DNA of 64,000 nt from Microbacterium sp. BH-3-3-3 (GCF_007679045.1 NZ_VEFS01000002.1:62001-126000), one strand, 5' to 3'. Shown: positions 52,710-61,366, counted from the first letter of the stretch. Notes: generated from the letters alone by a model not told the origin. Made by a program: numbers and translations.

Positions 52710-54203
52710 ATGACCAGATCCACCGACCCCGCCACCCTGCCCAACGCCCTGCCGCAGACGGTCGCCACGCAGGTGCCGCTGCGCCGCCTGCAGCGCTCCA
52801 TGGATGCCCGCCACCTCGTGATGATCGCGCTGGGCGGCGTGATCGGGTCGGGGTTGTTCCTCAGTTCCGGCTACACGATCAACCAGGCCGGGCCCCTCGG
52901 CGCGGTGATCGCCTACCTGATCGGCGCCTTCGTGGTGTACCTGGTCATGGCGTGCCTGGGCGAGCTCGCCGTCGCCTACCCGGTGTCGGGGGCGTTCCAC
53001 ATCTACGCGGCGCGGGCCATCAACCCCGCGACCGGGTTCACGACGGCCTGGCTGTACTGGCTCTGCTGGGTCGTCGCCCTCGGGTCGGAGTTCACCGCGG
53101 CCGGGATCCTCATGCAGAGGTGGTTCCCCGGCGTCCCGGTGTGGGTGTGGTGCCTCGTGTTCGCGGGCGTGCTGTTCGGGATGAACGCGATCTCGGCGCG
53201 CGTGTTCGGCGAGACGGAGTTCTGGTTCTCGCTCATCAAGGTCGTCGCGATCGTCGCGCTCATCGTGCTCGGCACCGCCGCCATCTTCGGCTTCACCCCG
53301 CTGTCGAGCGAGCACCCCGGCGCCGTGCTCTTCAGCAACTTCGTCACCCCCGACGGGCTGTTCCCCACCGGCGTCGCGGGCGTGCTCATGACCTCGCTCG
53401 CGGTGTTCTACGCCTTCAGCGGCTCCGAGCTCATCGGCGTCGCGGCGGGTGAGACGAAGGATCCGGCGCGAAACATCCCGAAGGCGCTGCGCTCGACCGT
53501 GCTGCGTCTGCTGGTGCTGTTCGTCGGCTCGATCACCGTCATCTCCGCGATCCTGCCCTACGAGCAGGCGGGGTTGACCTCGAGCCCGTTCGTCGACGTC
53601 TTCCAGTACGCGGGCGTCCCCTTCGCCGGCGACATCATGAACTTCGTCATCATCACCGCGCTGCTCTCGGCCGGCAACAGCGGCCTGTTCTCGTGCGCCC
53701 GCATGCTCTTCTCCCTCGCCGAGGAGGGGCACGCCCCGCGCTCGTTCACGAAGCTCACCCGTCGCGGCATCCCGATCGTCGCCCTGAGCGTCAGCATGGC
53801 CATCGGCCTGGTGTCGTTGGTATCGAGCGTGATCGCGGCCGAGACCGTCTACCTCGTGCTCGTCTCGATCGCGGGCTTCGCCGTCGTGGCGGTGTGGATG
53901 TCGATCGTCGCGGCGCACTTCTTCCACCGACGGGCCTTCGTCCGCGGCGGCGGCGACGTGAAGACGCTCGCCTACCGCGCCCCGTTCTACCCGGTCGTGC
54001 CGATCCTCGCCTTCGTGCTGCTCCTGGCCTCGATCGTGGCGATCGCGTTCGACCCGAACCAGGTCGCCGCGCTGTACTTCGGCATCCCGTTCGTGGTGGC
54101 GTGCTACCTGTTCTTCTGGTGGCGGTACGGTCGTCGAGGAGCCACCCCCGTCGCCCTCGTCGACGAAGAGGCCACCGAGACGCCCTCGACCGAAAGACGC
54201 TGA
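52710..54203 (+). CDS. APC-family amino acid permease A
   Basis: A 497-residue transporter with 12 predicted helices. DARHLVMIALGGVIGSGLFLSSGYTI is the N-terminal signature of the amino-acid transporter/GABA-permease subfamily. The rest follows its pattern (ELAVAYPVSGAFHIYAAR, YAFSGSELIGVAAGETKDP). ATG at 52710 has GAGAAG upstream. ATG at 52698 is an alternative. The IclR gene starts inside its stop codon (TGATG). Permease B at 55862 is a close paralogue. The substrate may be homoserine or another catabolised amino acid. Confidence 0.92.
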   Translation: MTRSTDPATLPNALPQTVATQVPLRRLQRSMDARHLVMIALGGVIGSGLFLSSGYTINQAGPLGAVIAYLIGAFVVYLVMACLGELAVAYPVSGAFHIYAARAINPATGFTTAWLYWLCWVVALGSEFTAAGILMQRWFPGVPVWVWCLVFAGVLFGMNAISARVFGETEFWFSLIKVVAIVALIVLGTAAIFGFTPLSSEHPGAVLFSNFVTPDGLFPTGVAGVLMTSLAVFYAFSGSELIGVAAGETKDPARNIPKALRSTVLRLLVLFVGSITVISAILPYEQAGLTSSPFVDVFQYAGVPFAGDIMNFVIITALLSAGNSGLFSCARMLFSLAEEGHAPRSFTKLTRRGIPIVALSVSMAIGLVSLVSSVIAAETVYLVLVSIAGFAVVAVWMSIVAAHFFHRRAFVRGGGDVKTLAYRAPFYPVVPILAFVLLLASIVAIAFDPNQVAALYFGIPFVVACYLFFWWRYGRRGATPVALVDEEATETPSTERR

Positions 54204-54961
54204 TGACCGCGCCCGCCTCGCTGACGCAGGGACTCTCGCTGCTCACCGCGGCCGTCGAACGCGAGCGCTCGGGTCGCCCGGGCCTCGCGCTCGCGCGGCT
54301 CGCGGAGGCGGCGGGCGTCGAACGCAGCAGGGCCTCGCGCGTGACGCAGGAGCTGCGGCGCCTCGACTTCGTCGAGCGCGACGCGGCCTCGGCTCTGCGC
54401 GCGGGCCCCGCGTTCCTTCGCGCGTCGGCCGCGCGGCACGAACCGTGGCTCCGCTCGGCCCGCGTGCACCTGCGTTCGATGGCCGCCCAGCTCGGAATGA
54501 CCGCGCGCGTCGTCGCCGGCGACGGTCAGCGCGCCCTGCTGCTGCGCATCGAGGGGGCGGAGGCGAACGGCGAGGGGACCCTGCGTCCCTCCGCCGTCGC
54601 GCCGATCTGGTGCACCGGGGCGGGGCGCGCCCTGCTCTGGGATCACTCGCGCGACGACCTGGGCGCGCTTCTGGCCGACGCGCAGTTCGTGGGCGTGGGC
54701 GGCCCGGGAGCCGCGCGCTCCGTGGACGACGTCGACGCCCTGCTGCGGCGCGACCGCGAACGCGGGATCGTGACCGCCCACGAGGAGTACGTGGCCGGGG
54801 TCACCGATCACGCGCTGCCCGTGCGCGGGACAGAGGGGATCGTCGCGGCGGTGTCGGTGAGCGGCCCTCCCGCGGGCGCGGCGCAGGCGCGGCGCATCGC
54901 CGCCCTGCTCGCCGACAGCGCCGCACGCCTCAGCGCGCTCGCCGCAGGCGCGACCGACTAG
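54203..54961 (+). CDS. IclR-type regulator A
   Basis: A 252-residue protein. The N-terminal winged helix (LTQGLSLLTAAVERERSGRPGLALARLAEAAGVERSRASRVTQELRRL) precedes the IclR effector domain (GMTARVVAGDGQRALLLRIEG, TGAGRALLWDHSRDDLGALL, GIVTAHEEYVAGVTDHALPVRG, IVAAVSVSGPP). ATG shares one base with the permease A stop. It ends in a CTAG shared with the stop of the convergent regulator B (4-bp overlap). It probably controls permease A and perhaps hom-ALDH. Confidence 0.87.
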   Translation: MTAPASLTQGLSLLTAAVERERSGRPGLALARLAEAAGVERSRASRVTQELRRLDFVERDAASALRAGPAFLRASAARHEPWLRSARVHLRSMAAQLGMTARVVAGDGQRALLLRIEGAEANGEGTLRPSAVAPIWCTGAGRALLWDHSRDDLGALLADAQFVGVGGPGAARSVDDVDALLRRDRERGIVTAHEEYVAGVTDHALPVRGTEGIVAAVSVSGPPAGAAQARRIAALLADSAARLSALAAGATD

Positions 54962-55749
54962 CGGATGCCGCCGAGGCGCTCCGAGAGGGCGCGTGCGGCC
55001 GCGCTGCAGGCGTCGGCGATCTCGCCGGTGCGGGGCTCGAGGGCGGTGCGCACGCCGACGACCTGGACCGCGGCGACGACCTCTCCGCGGAAGTCCCACA
55101 CCGGCGCGGCCACGGAGTACAAGCCCGCCTCGGCCTCCTCGTCGACGATGGCGTAGCCGCGCTCGCGCGCGGCGCGCAGCCGCTGCAGGAAGTCCTCGAC
55201 GTCGCGCGGCGCCTTAGGGCCGGCGGCCTCGAAGCGCGTCGCGGCGAGCACGGCGCGCACCTCGTCGTCGTCGGCATCCCACAGCACCGCCTGCCCGGCG
55301 TCGCTGCAGAAGGCGGGGTAGGCGCGGCCGATCCACGTTCCGACCATGCGAGACGAGGCGGGAATGCTCTCGACCACGGTGACGGTGGTGTCTCCGCGCA
55401 GCACGCCGAGGAACACCGCTTCGCCCGTCGACAAGGCCAGTTCGTCGAGCACCTCGATGCCCTCCGCGCGCAGGCGGCGGTCGACGAGGTCTTCCGCGGC
55501 GGTGTACCACGCCCACGAGAGGCGGTACCGGCGCTGCTCGTCGCGCACGACCACGTCGTTCGCTGCGAGGGCGGTGAGGGTGCGCGAGACGTGCGAGCGA
55601 TCGCGCCCCAGGTCACGGGCGACGTCGGTGACCGAGGCCCCGGGGCGCGTGCGGGTGAGGGCCGCGAGGCTCGCGACCACGTCGAAGGCCCGGCTCACGG
55701 TCGACGTCGCGTCGGCGTCGTCGTCGGAGGTGCCGTCGGCGAGCGTCAT
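54958..55749 (-). CDS. IclR-type regulator B
   Basis: A 263-residue regulator. The winged helix is FDVVASLAALTRTRPGASVTDVARDLGRDRSHVSRTLTALAAND, and the effector domain has STGEAVFLGVLRGDTTVTVVESIPASSRMVGTWIGR, CSDAGQAVLWDAD, GYAIVDEEAEAGLYSVAAPV and GEVVAAVQVVGV. ATG at 55749 lies 6 nt after a TACGCT -10 (55756-55761), so the mRNA is probably leaderless. It is divergent from permease B and convergent with regulator A. It probably controls permease B and the amine oxidase behind it. Confidence 0.88.
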   Translation of the reverse strand: MTLADGTSDDDADATSTVSRAFDVVASLAALTRTRPGASVTDVARDLGRDRSHVSRTLTALAANDVVVRDEQRRYRLSWAWYTAAEDLVDRRLRAEGIEVLDELALSTGEAVFLGVLRGDTTVTVVESIPASSRMVGTWIGRAYPAFCSDAGQAVLWDADDDEVRAVLAATRFEAAGPKAPRDVEDFLQRLRAARERGYAIVDEEAEAGLYSVAAPVWDFRGEVVAAVQVVGVRTALEPRTGEIADACSAAARALSERLGGIR

Positions 55750-55834
55750 GACCCCAGCGTAGCGAGCGGCCGCGCGCCGATCCGCGTGCACATCGACTAC
55801 TGTTTCTGCGTCGCCCGGACGCCTCGACGGCTCC

Positions 55835-55858
55835 GGGCTCGATCATGATTGCGAGCCC
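55835..55858. promoter_or_regulatory. Inverted repeat at the permease B start
   Basis: GGGCTCG (55835-55841) and CGAGCCC (55852-55858) flank a 10-nt centre containing the palindrome ATCATGAT. It ends 3 nt before the permease B ATG, where a ribosome site would be. It may be an operator or an RNA hairpin limiting translation. Confidence 0.45.
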
Positions 55859-55861
55859 CCC

Positions 55862-57316
55862 ATGAGTCGTCCCACCGATTCGTCCGCTCCCGAGACGGCG
55901 ACCTCTCAGCCGCAGCGGAGTCTCCGCCGTGCCATGAACGCCCGCCACCTCGTCATGATCGCCCTGGGCGGCGTCATCGGGTCGGGCCTCTTCCTCAGCT
56001 CGGGATACACGATCGCCCAGGCCGGTCCCCTCGGGGCCGTGCTCGCGTACCTGCTCGGCGCGTTCGTCGTGTGGCTCGTCATGGTGTGCCTCGGCGAGCT
56101 GGCGGTGACCTACCCCGTCTCGGGCTCGATCCACATCTACGCCGCCCGCACGATGGGACCGGCGACGGGCTTCGCCACGGCGTGGCTGTACTGGCTGTGC
56201 TGGGTCGTCGCGCTCGGGTCGGAGTTCACGGCATCCGGGATCCTCATGCAGAGATGGTTCCCGAACGTCGACGTCTGGGTGTGGTGCGTGGTCTTCGCCG
56301 CGGTGCTGTTCACCCTCAACGCCATCTCGGCGCGCGTATTCGGCGAGACCGAGTTCTGGTTCGCCCTCATCAAGGTGCTCGCGATCGTCGCCCTCATCGT
56401 GCTGGGCGGCATGGCGATCTTCGGCTTCACCCCTCTGTCGTCCGAGCCGCACGAGGCGGTGCTGCTGAGCAACTTCGTCACGCCCGACGGGCTTCTGCCC
56501 GCGGGTCTCGGCGGGGTGCTCATCACCTCGCTCGCCGTCTTCTACGCCTTCAGCGGGGCGGAGATCGTCGGTGTCGCCGCCGGTGAGACGAAGGATCCCG
56601 CCCGCAACATCCCCCGCGCGCTGCGCTCGACGGTGCTGCGTCTGCTCGTGCTGTTCGTCGGCTCGATCGTCGTGATCGCCGCGCTCCTGCCGTACGACAA
56701 GGCCGGCGTCAGCGAGAGCCCCTTCGTCGAGGTCTTCGACATCGTCGGGGTGCCGTACGCCGCCGACATCATGAACTTCGTCGTCATCACCGCCCTGCTC
56801 TCGGTCGGTAACAGCGGCCTCTACTCCTGCGCGCGCATGCTCTTCTCCCTCGCCGAGGAGGGATACGCCCCCCGCGCCTTCACGAAGCTCACGCGCCGCG
56901 GCATCCCGATGGTGGCTCTGCTCGTCAGTCTCGCGATCGGCCTCGTCTCGCTCATCACCAGCGTCGTCGCCGCCGAGACGGTGTACATCGTGCTCGTGTC
57001 GATCGCCGGGTTCGCGGCGGTGGCGGTGTGGATGGCCATCGTGGCCGCGCAGTTCTTCCACCGGCGCCAGTTCCTGCGGGAGGGAGGCGACCTCTCCACC
57101 CTCGCCTACCGCACGCCGATGTATCCTCTCGTGCCGATCCTCGCCTTCGTGCTGCTGACGGCGTCGATCGTGGCGATCGCCTTCGACCCCAACCAGGTCG
57201 CGGCCCTGTGGTTCGGCATCCCGTTCGTGGGTCTCTGCTACCTGTACTTCTGGCTGCGTTACGGCCGCAAGGGGCGGGTTCCCGAGCGCCGCGACGAAGA
57301 GGCCCCCCTCGCCTGA
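55862..57316 (+). CDS. APC-family amino acid permease B
   Basis: A 484-residue, 12-helix transporter nearly collinear with permease A. It shares NARHLVMIALGGVIGSGLFL, GSEFTASGILMQRWFP, FSGAEIVGVAAGETKDPARN and FTKLTRRGIPMVAL, with divergence mainly at the termini. No Shine-Dalgarno is visible, and an inverted repeat abuts the ATG. The amine oxidase gene follows after 108 bp on the same strand, so it may import an amine or amino acid that the oxidase attacks. Confidence 0.92.
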   Translation: MSRPTDSSAPETATSQPQRSLRRAMNARHLVMIALGGVIGSGLFLSSGYTIAQAGPLGAVLAYLLGAFVVWLVMVCLGELAVTYPVSGSIHIYAARTMGPATGFATAWLYWLCWVVALGSEFTASGILMQRWFPNVDVWVWCVVFAAVLFTLNAISARVFGETEFWFALIKVLAIVALIVLGGMAIFGFTPLSSEPHEAVLLSNFVTPDGLLPAGLGGVLITSLAVFYAFSGAEIVGVAAGETKDPARNIPRALRSTVLRLLVLFVGSIVVIAALLPYDKAGVSESPFVEVFDIVGVPYAADIMNFVVITALLSVGNSGLYSCARMLFSLAEEGYAPRAFTKLTRRGIPMVALLVSLAIGLVSLITSVVAAETVYIVLVSIAGFAAVAVWMAIVAAQFFHRRQFLREGGDLSTLAYRTPMYPLVPILAFVLLTASIVAIAFDPNQVAALWFGIPFVGLCYLYFWLRYGRKGRVPERRDEEAPLA

Positions 57317-57424
57317 TCGCTGTACGCCGCGTCCAGTGCGTCGGCGCGTGCACGCCGGAATGGCGGATGCCGCGGGCGTGCCGTCCGCAGTAGCGTCGCG
57401 GAACCACGAGCACGCGGAGGACAC

Positions 57425-58750
57425 ATGGACCAGCTCGACACCCTCGTCGTCGGGGCCGGGATCTCCGGCCTCACGGCTGCCCGGCTGCTCGCGCAGGCCG
57501 GACACCGGGTCGTGGTGCTCGAGGCGCGCGACCGCGTCGGCGGCCGGGTCTTCACCGACCGCACCGGGGGCCACGTCACCGACCGCGGCGCCTCGTGGAT
57601 CCACGGCATCACCGACAGCCCGGTCGCTGCGGCGGCTCGCGCCTTCGGCATGCCGATGGTCGAGTTCACCGTCGGCGGGTACCAGCCCGACTCCCGCCCC
57701 CTGACCTACTTCGACGCCGAGGGGCGCCGACTCGACCCCGCGGAGGTGCGGCAGTACGCCGACGACATCCGCGCCCTCAATGCGGCCCTCGTGGACGTCA
57801 TCTCCGCGGCCGCCCCCGACGCGACGTACGGCGACGCGGTGGAGCAGGCGCTCGGGGAACGGGATTGGGACGCCGAGCGGAAGGAGCGCGTCCGCGAGTA
57901 CAACGACCGCCGCGCGCAGGAGCAGTACGGCGTCGGCATGCACGGACTCGGAGCCCACGGCCTCGACGACGACACGGTCGACGGCGACGAGGTGGTCTTC
58001 CCCGAGGGCTACGACGAGCTGGCCCACCACCTCGCAGCGGGCCTCGAGGTGCGCTTCGAGCACATCGTCTCGCAGGTGCAATGGAACGAGGGCGGTGTCG
58101 AGGTCGAGACCGATAGAGGCACGTTCTCCGCGGCGCGGGCCGTCGTCACGGTTCCCGTCGGCGTCCTCCACGCGGGCGGGGTCGTGTTCGAACCCCCGCT
58201 TCCGGCCGGGCACCGGCGCGCGCTCGACCTTCTGCGCATGAACGCGTTCGAGAAGGTCGTCCTGCGTTTCGCCGAGCGATTCTGGGAGGACGGGGTCTAC
58301 GGCATCCGTCAGCTCGGCGACGAGGGGGAGTGGTGGCACTCCTGGTACGACCTCGGCCGCCTGCACGACGAGCCCGCCCTGCTCACCTTCGCGGCCGGGC
58401 CCGCGGCGGTCTCCACCCGCGGGTGGAGCGACGACGAGATCGTCGCCTCGACCCTCGCTCAGCTGAGGCGCCTGTACGGCGACGCCGTGCCCGCGCCGAC
58501 GAGCGCCCTCGTCACCCGCTGGCAGGACGACCCGTTCTCACGCGGGTCGTACGCCTACATGCTGCCCGGATCCATCGGCGCCGACCACGACGACCTCGCC
58601 GAGCCGCTCGCCGGCGGAGCGCTGCACCTCGCGGGCGAGGCGACGTGGGGAGACGATCCCGCGACCGTCCCCGGTGCGATGCTGTCGGGGCACCGCGCCG
58701 CGCAGAACGTGCTCGGTCGCGAGATCCTCATCAGCGAACTCTGGGCGTGA
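57425..58750 (+). CDS. Flavin-containing amine oxidase
   Basis: A 441-residue FAD enzyme of the monoamine/polyamine oxidase family. The FAD-binding Rossmann motif [15 protein letters not shown] spans residues 8-22, followed by [14 protein letters not shown] and DRGASWIHG. The C-terminal FAD motif [19 protein letters not shown] is near 410. It oxidises a primary or secondary amine to an aldehyde plus hydrogen peroxide and ammonia or amine. The substrate is unknown. ATG at 57425 follows GGAGG. It could supply an aldehyde to the ALDH at 50001, but that is speculative. Confidence 0.92.
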   Translation: MDQLDTLVVGAGISGLTAARLLAQAGHRVVVLEARDRVGGRVFTDRTGGHVTDRGASWIHGITDSPVAAAARAFGMPMVEFTVGGYQPDSRPLTYFDAEGRRLDPAEVRQYADDIRALNAALVDVISAAAPDATYGDAVEQALGERDWDAERKERVREYNDRRAQEQYGVGMHGLGAHGLDDDTVDGDEVVFPEGYDELAHHLAAGLEVRFEHIVSQVQWNEGGVEVETDRGTFSAARAVVTVPVGVLHAGGVVFEPPLPAGHRRALDLLRMNAFEKVVLRFAERFWEDGVYGIRQLGDEGEWWHSWYDLGRLHDEPALLTFAAGPAAVSTRGWSDDEIVASTLAQLRRLYGDAVPAPTSALVTRWQDDPFSRGSYAYMLPGSIGADHDDLAEPLAGGALHLAGEATWGDDPATVPGAMLSGHRAAQNVLGREILISELWA

Positions 58751-58765
58751 CTGCCCAGAAGGTCC

Positions 58766-58936
58766 CCGAGCCTGTCGAAGGTCCCTGAGCGTTACCGAGG
58801 TCCCTGAGCCTCACCGAGGTCCCTGAGCCTCACCGAGGTCCCTGAGCCTGTCGAAGGGACCGGGGCCATCGCGGGTGCTCGTGGCTTCGACAGGCTCAGC
58901 CACCCGCGACGGCGCCTCAGCCACCAACGACGGAGC
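58766..58936. repeat. Hairpin-repeat cluster, third array
   Basis: Several copies of GGTCCCTGAGCC, some with the full GGTCCCT-N11-AGGGACC module and others with CTCACCGA in place of the loop. They are followed by a GTGGCTTCGACAGGCTCAGCCAC unit and two CCTCAGCCACC/CCTCAGCGCG pieces. It lies between the convergent amine oxidase and sseA genes. More degenerate than the arrays at 25471 and 30841. Confidence 0.82.
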
Positions 58937-58937
58937 C

Positions 58938-59798
58938 TCAGCGCGGCTCCGGCCCCGTCGCGACGGGCAGCTCCGGGTGGTTCGACCACTGGCTCCACGA
59001 CCCGGCGAAGACCCGCGGCTCGAAGCCCGCGAGCGTGAGGGCGACCGCCTGGTGCGCGGCCGTCACGCCCGACCCGCAGTAGACGCCGACGCTCATGCCG
59101 TCCTCGGCTCCCAGCATCCGGAATCGCGAACGCAGCTCGTCCGGCGCGCGGAAGCGTCCGTCGTCACCGACGTTCTCGGTGGTCGGGGCGCTCACGGCGC
59201 CGGGCACGTGGCCGGCGCGCGGATCGATGGGTTCGACCTCGCCGCGATAACGTTCCCCGGCCCGGGCATCCAGCAGCAGCCCGTCGTCGGCGAACGACGC
59301 GACCTGGTCGAGCGCGAGGGTGGGCATCGCGCCGTAGGCCAGTGAGATCGAGCCGGGCGCGGGGGCCGCGGCATCCCCCTCCTCGAGGGCGAACCCGGCC
59401 TCGACCCACGCGGTCAGTGCCCCGTCGAGCAGGCGCACGTCGGCGACCCCGGCCGCGCGCAGCAGCCACCAGGCCCGAGCGCTCGACATGTTCTTCAGGT
59501 CGTCGTAGACGACGACGGTGTCGCCCTCGTCGATTCCCCACCGGCGGGCGGTCTGCTGCAGCGCCTCGATCGGGGGGAGCGGATGCCGGCCCTCGGCCGG
59601 CGCGCCGTGGGCGGCGAGGTCGTGGTCGAGGTCGACGTACTGCGCGCCCGGGATGTGCCCGGCACGGTGGTCGGGCCGCCCGTCGGGGCGGTCCAGTCGC
59701 CAGCGCACGTCGAGCACGCGGACGGGCCCGCCGTCGGCGTATCGGCCGGCGGCCAGGGCGTCGTGCAGTTCTTCGGCGGTGGTGAGGATCGCAGCCAT
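58938..59798 (-). CDS. sseA: 3-mercaptopyruvate/thiosulfate sulfurtransferase
   Basis: A 286-residue tandem rhodanese. The inactive N-terminal domain has VLDVRWRLDRPDGRPDHRAGHIPGAQYVDLD. The catalytic C-terminal domain has LLDARAGERYRG, DPRAGHVPGAVSAPTTEN and the loop VYCGSGVTAAH with Cys241. The CGSGVTA loop is that of mercaptopyruvate enzymes rather than the CRKGVT of thiosulfate rhodanese. It transfers sulfane sulfur to thiols or cyanide. ATG at 59798 sits 4 bp after the DUF4188 stop, so the genes may be cotranscribed. Confidence 0.9.
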   Translation of the reverse strand: MAAILTTAEELHDALAAGRYADGGPVRVLDVRWRLDRPDGRPDHRAGHIPGAQYVDLDHDLAAHGAPAEGRHPLPPIEALQQTARRWGIDEGDTVVVYDDLKNMSSARAWWLLRAAGVADVRLLDGALTAWVEAGFALEEGDAAAPAPGSISLAYGAMPTLALDQVASFADDGLLLDARAGERYRGEVEPIDPRAGHVPGAVSAPTTENVGDDGRFRAPDELRSRFRMLGAEDGMSVGVYCGSGVTAAHQAVALTLAGFEPRVFAGSWSQWSNHPELPVATGPEPR

Positions 59799-59802
59799 GC
59801 CC

Positions 59803-60303
59803 TCAGTCTGTCGTCTCTGGGCCACGTGTTCGGCCGTCGGCCACGCGCGCGCGGGCCCGGTCGTGTCGCGAGGCGATGGGCACGGTCTCGGTCGCGCGCG
59901 GCAGGCCCATCGGCGGGGTCGCGACGTAGATCGTCTCGGCGCGCTCGACCACGTGCGTCTCGTGCCAGATGCCGACCGCCCCGGGCACCGTGCGCGCCCG
60001 CTTGTTGAAGCGCGTCCACGCCGGGCGGTGCTCCTGGGTCGGCGCCGAGGCGTAGGTGTAGAGCTTGTCGAGCGACGACCAGTACTGCACGAGGTACGGA
60101 CCGCGGGCGCCGAGCAGCATCGTGAAGCCCAGCAGTCCGGAGTCGGGGTCGGTGCTCAGTTCGCGCAGCATCTTGGGCATGTCGCTCATCAGTGGCATCC
60201 ACTGATCGGGCCGCCACCATTTGTTGATCGTCATTCCGATGTGGAAGACGACGAGTTCGCCGTCCCAGCGGTGGGTCATTCGTCCCGGATTGATGGATGC
60301 CAT
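59803..60303 (-). CDS. DUF4188 (monooxygenase-like) protein
   Basis: A 166-residue protein. VVFHIGMTINKWWRPDQWMPLMSDMPKML, GLLGFTMLLGARGPYLVQYWSSLDKLYTYAS and GIWHETHVV are the conserved DUF4188 segments, which have a dimeric alpha/beta-barrel monooxygenase look. A basic tail follows. ATG at 60303 follows GAGGACGAGCC. Its promoter (TTTACT-N19-TACTAT) is of the MerR-activated type, and the divergent MerR gene should control it. Confidence 0.85.
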   Translation of the reverse strand: MASINPGRMTHRWDGELVVFHIGMTINKWWRPDQWMPLMSDMPKMLRELSTDPDSGLLGFTMLLGARGPYLVQYWSSLDKLYTYASAPTQEHRPAWTRFNKRARTVPGAVGIWHETHVVERAETIYVATPPMGLPRATETVPIASRHDRARARVADGRTRGPETTD

Positions 60304-60319
60304 GGCTCGTCCTCACTCG

Positions 60320-60350
60320 ATAGTATCACTATCCAGTGTTAGATAGTAAA
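60320..60350 (-). promoter_or_regulatory. MerR-type promoter with 19-bp spacer
   Basis: On the minus strand TTTACT (60345-60350 on plus) and TACTAT (60320-60325) are separated by exactly 19 bp, the long spacer typical of MerR targets. The spacer holds a dyad ACTATC-N8-GATAGT (60328-60333, 60342-60347). An outer CTCGATAG/CTATCGAG pair (60316-60323, 60352-60359) frames it. Confidence 0.7.
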
Positions 60351-60373
60351 GCTATCGAGTCAAGGGGTGAGCG

Positions 60374-60985
60374 GTGCGGATCTCGGAATTGTCGGCGGAG
60401 AGCGGAGTGCCCGTCGCCACCATCAAGTACTACCTGCGCGAGAGGCTGCTGCCCGAGGGGGAGCGCACCTCGCCGACGCAGGCGAGCTACGGCATCCCGC
60501 ACGTGCAGCGCCTCGGCGTCATCCGCGCGCTCGTCGACGCCGGCGTGGGGATCGCGGGGGTGCGCAAGGTGATCGGGGTGCTCGAAGAACCGCCCGAGAA
60601 TCCCTATGACCTGCTCGGTGCCGCCAACGCCGCCGTGACCCCGGTGGTCGACGGCGACCTCGACCTGTCCGCGGCCACCGCCCTGCTGGAACGCATGGGC
60701 GGCTCACCCCTCGATTGCTTCCCCGACCAGCTCCGTGCCGTCGCGCATGCCCTCGCGACGCTCGATCGCGCGGGGTTCACGGTGCCCCCGTCAGTGATGG
60801 ACGCCTACCTCGTCCATCTCGGCGCGATCGGCGACGCCGAGCTCGCCTCGACACCCGAGACGTCGATGGACGATGCCGTGCGTTACGTCGTGCTGGGGAC
60901 GGCCCTGGTCGAGCCCCTCGTCCTCGCGCTGAGGCGGGTCGCCGAACAGATCGCCGCGTCGCGACGCTTCTCGCCGAGAGGTTAG
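60374..60985 (+). CDS. MerR-family regulator
   Basis: A 203-residue regulator. The N-terminal MerR helix-turn-helix is RISELSAESGVPVATIKYYLRERLLPEGERTSPTQASYG, with the following helix VQRLGVIRALVDAGVGIAGVRKVIGVL. The helical C-terminal effector domain lacks a cysteine cluster, so metals are unlikely ligands. GTG at 60374 follows AAGGGGTGAG. It is divergent from the DUF4188 gene, whose 19-bp-spacer promoter it probably untwists. Its TAG overlaps the TAA of the convergent DUF4287 gene (TTAG). Confidence 0.88.
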   Translation: MRISELSAESGVPVATIKYYLRERLLPEGERTSPTQASYGIPHVQRLGVIRALVDAGVGIAGVRKVIGVLEEPPENPYDLLGAANAAVTPVVDGDLDLSAATALLERMGGSPLDCFPDQLRAVAHALATLDRAGFTVPPSVMDAYLVHLGAIGDAELASTPETSMDDAVRYVVLGTALVEPLVLALRRVAEQIAASRRFSPRG

Positions 60986-61272
60986 GGGTTCGGGTTCGAG
61001 GCCGCCCCGTCGAGCCAGAGCGTGTCGCTCTTGTCGCCGTGCGACCCGCCGCGACCGACGTGCGTGTCGTCGATCTGCGGGCCCTTCGTGATCACGTGCA
61101 CGAGGGCCATGCCGTGGCCGCGCCCGAGGTCGTAGTCGTCTTTCAACCACTCGAGGATCGGGGTCGCCTTGGTGCCCGGTCCGAAACCGCGCTCTTCGGC
61201 AAGGGCGATGAACTGCCGTGGGGTGAGACCCGTCTTGGTCTCGATGTTGTCGAGGTAGGACTGGAAGGACAT
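60982..61272 (-). CDS. DUF4287 protein
   Basis: A 96-residue protein. SFQSYLDNIETKTGLTPRQFIALAEERGF and the segment ending in the DLGRGHGMALVHVI helix match DUF4287, a small helical domain frequently found alone or before DUF5655. Function unknown. ATG at 61272 lies 6 nt after TAGCCT (61279-61284) with no Shine-Dalgarno, so a leaderless transcript is likely. Its stop overlaps that of the MerR gene. Confidence 0.85.
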   Translation of the reverse strand: MSFQSYLDNIETKTGLTPRQFIALAEERGFGPGTKATPILEWLKDDYDLGRGHGMALVHVITKGPQIDDTHVGRGGSHGDKSDTLWLDGAASNPNP

Positions 61273-61366
61273 GACCGGAGGCTAGCGGTCTGCTCCGACA
61301 TCGGTCCACCGCGTCGCCCGTTGCCGGGCGGCAGGCCACCGGGCCGGGCCCGGGTACGGTCGAAGG

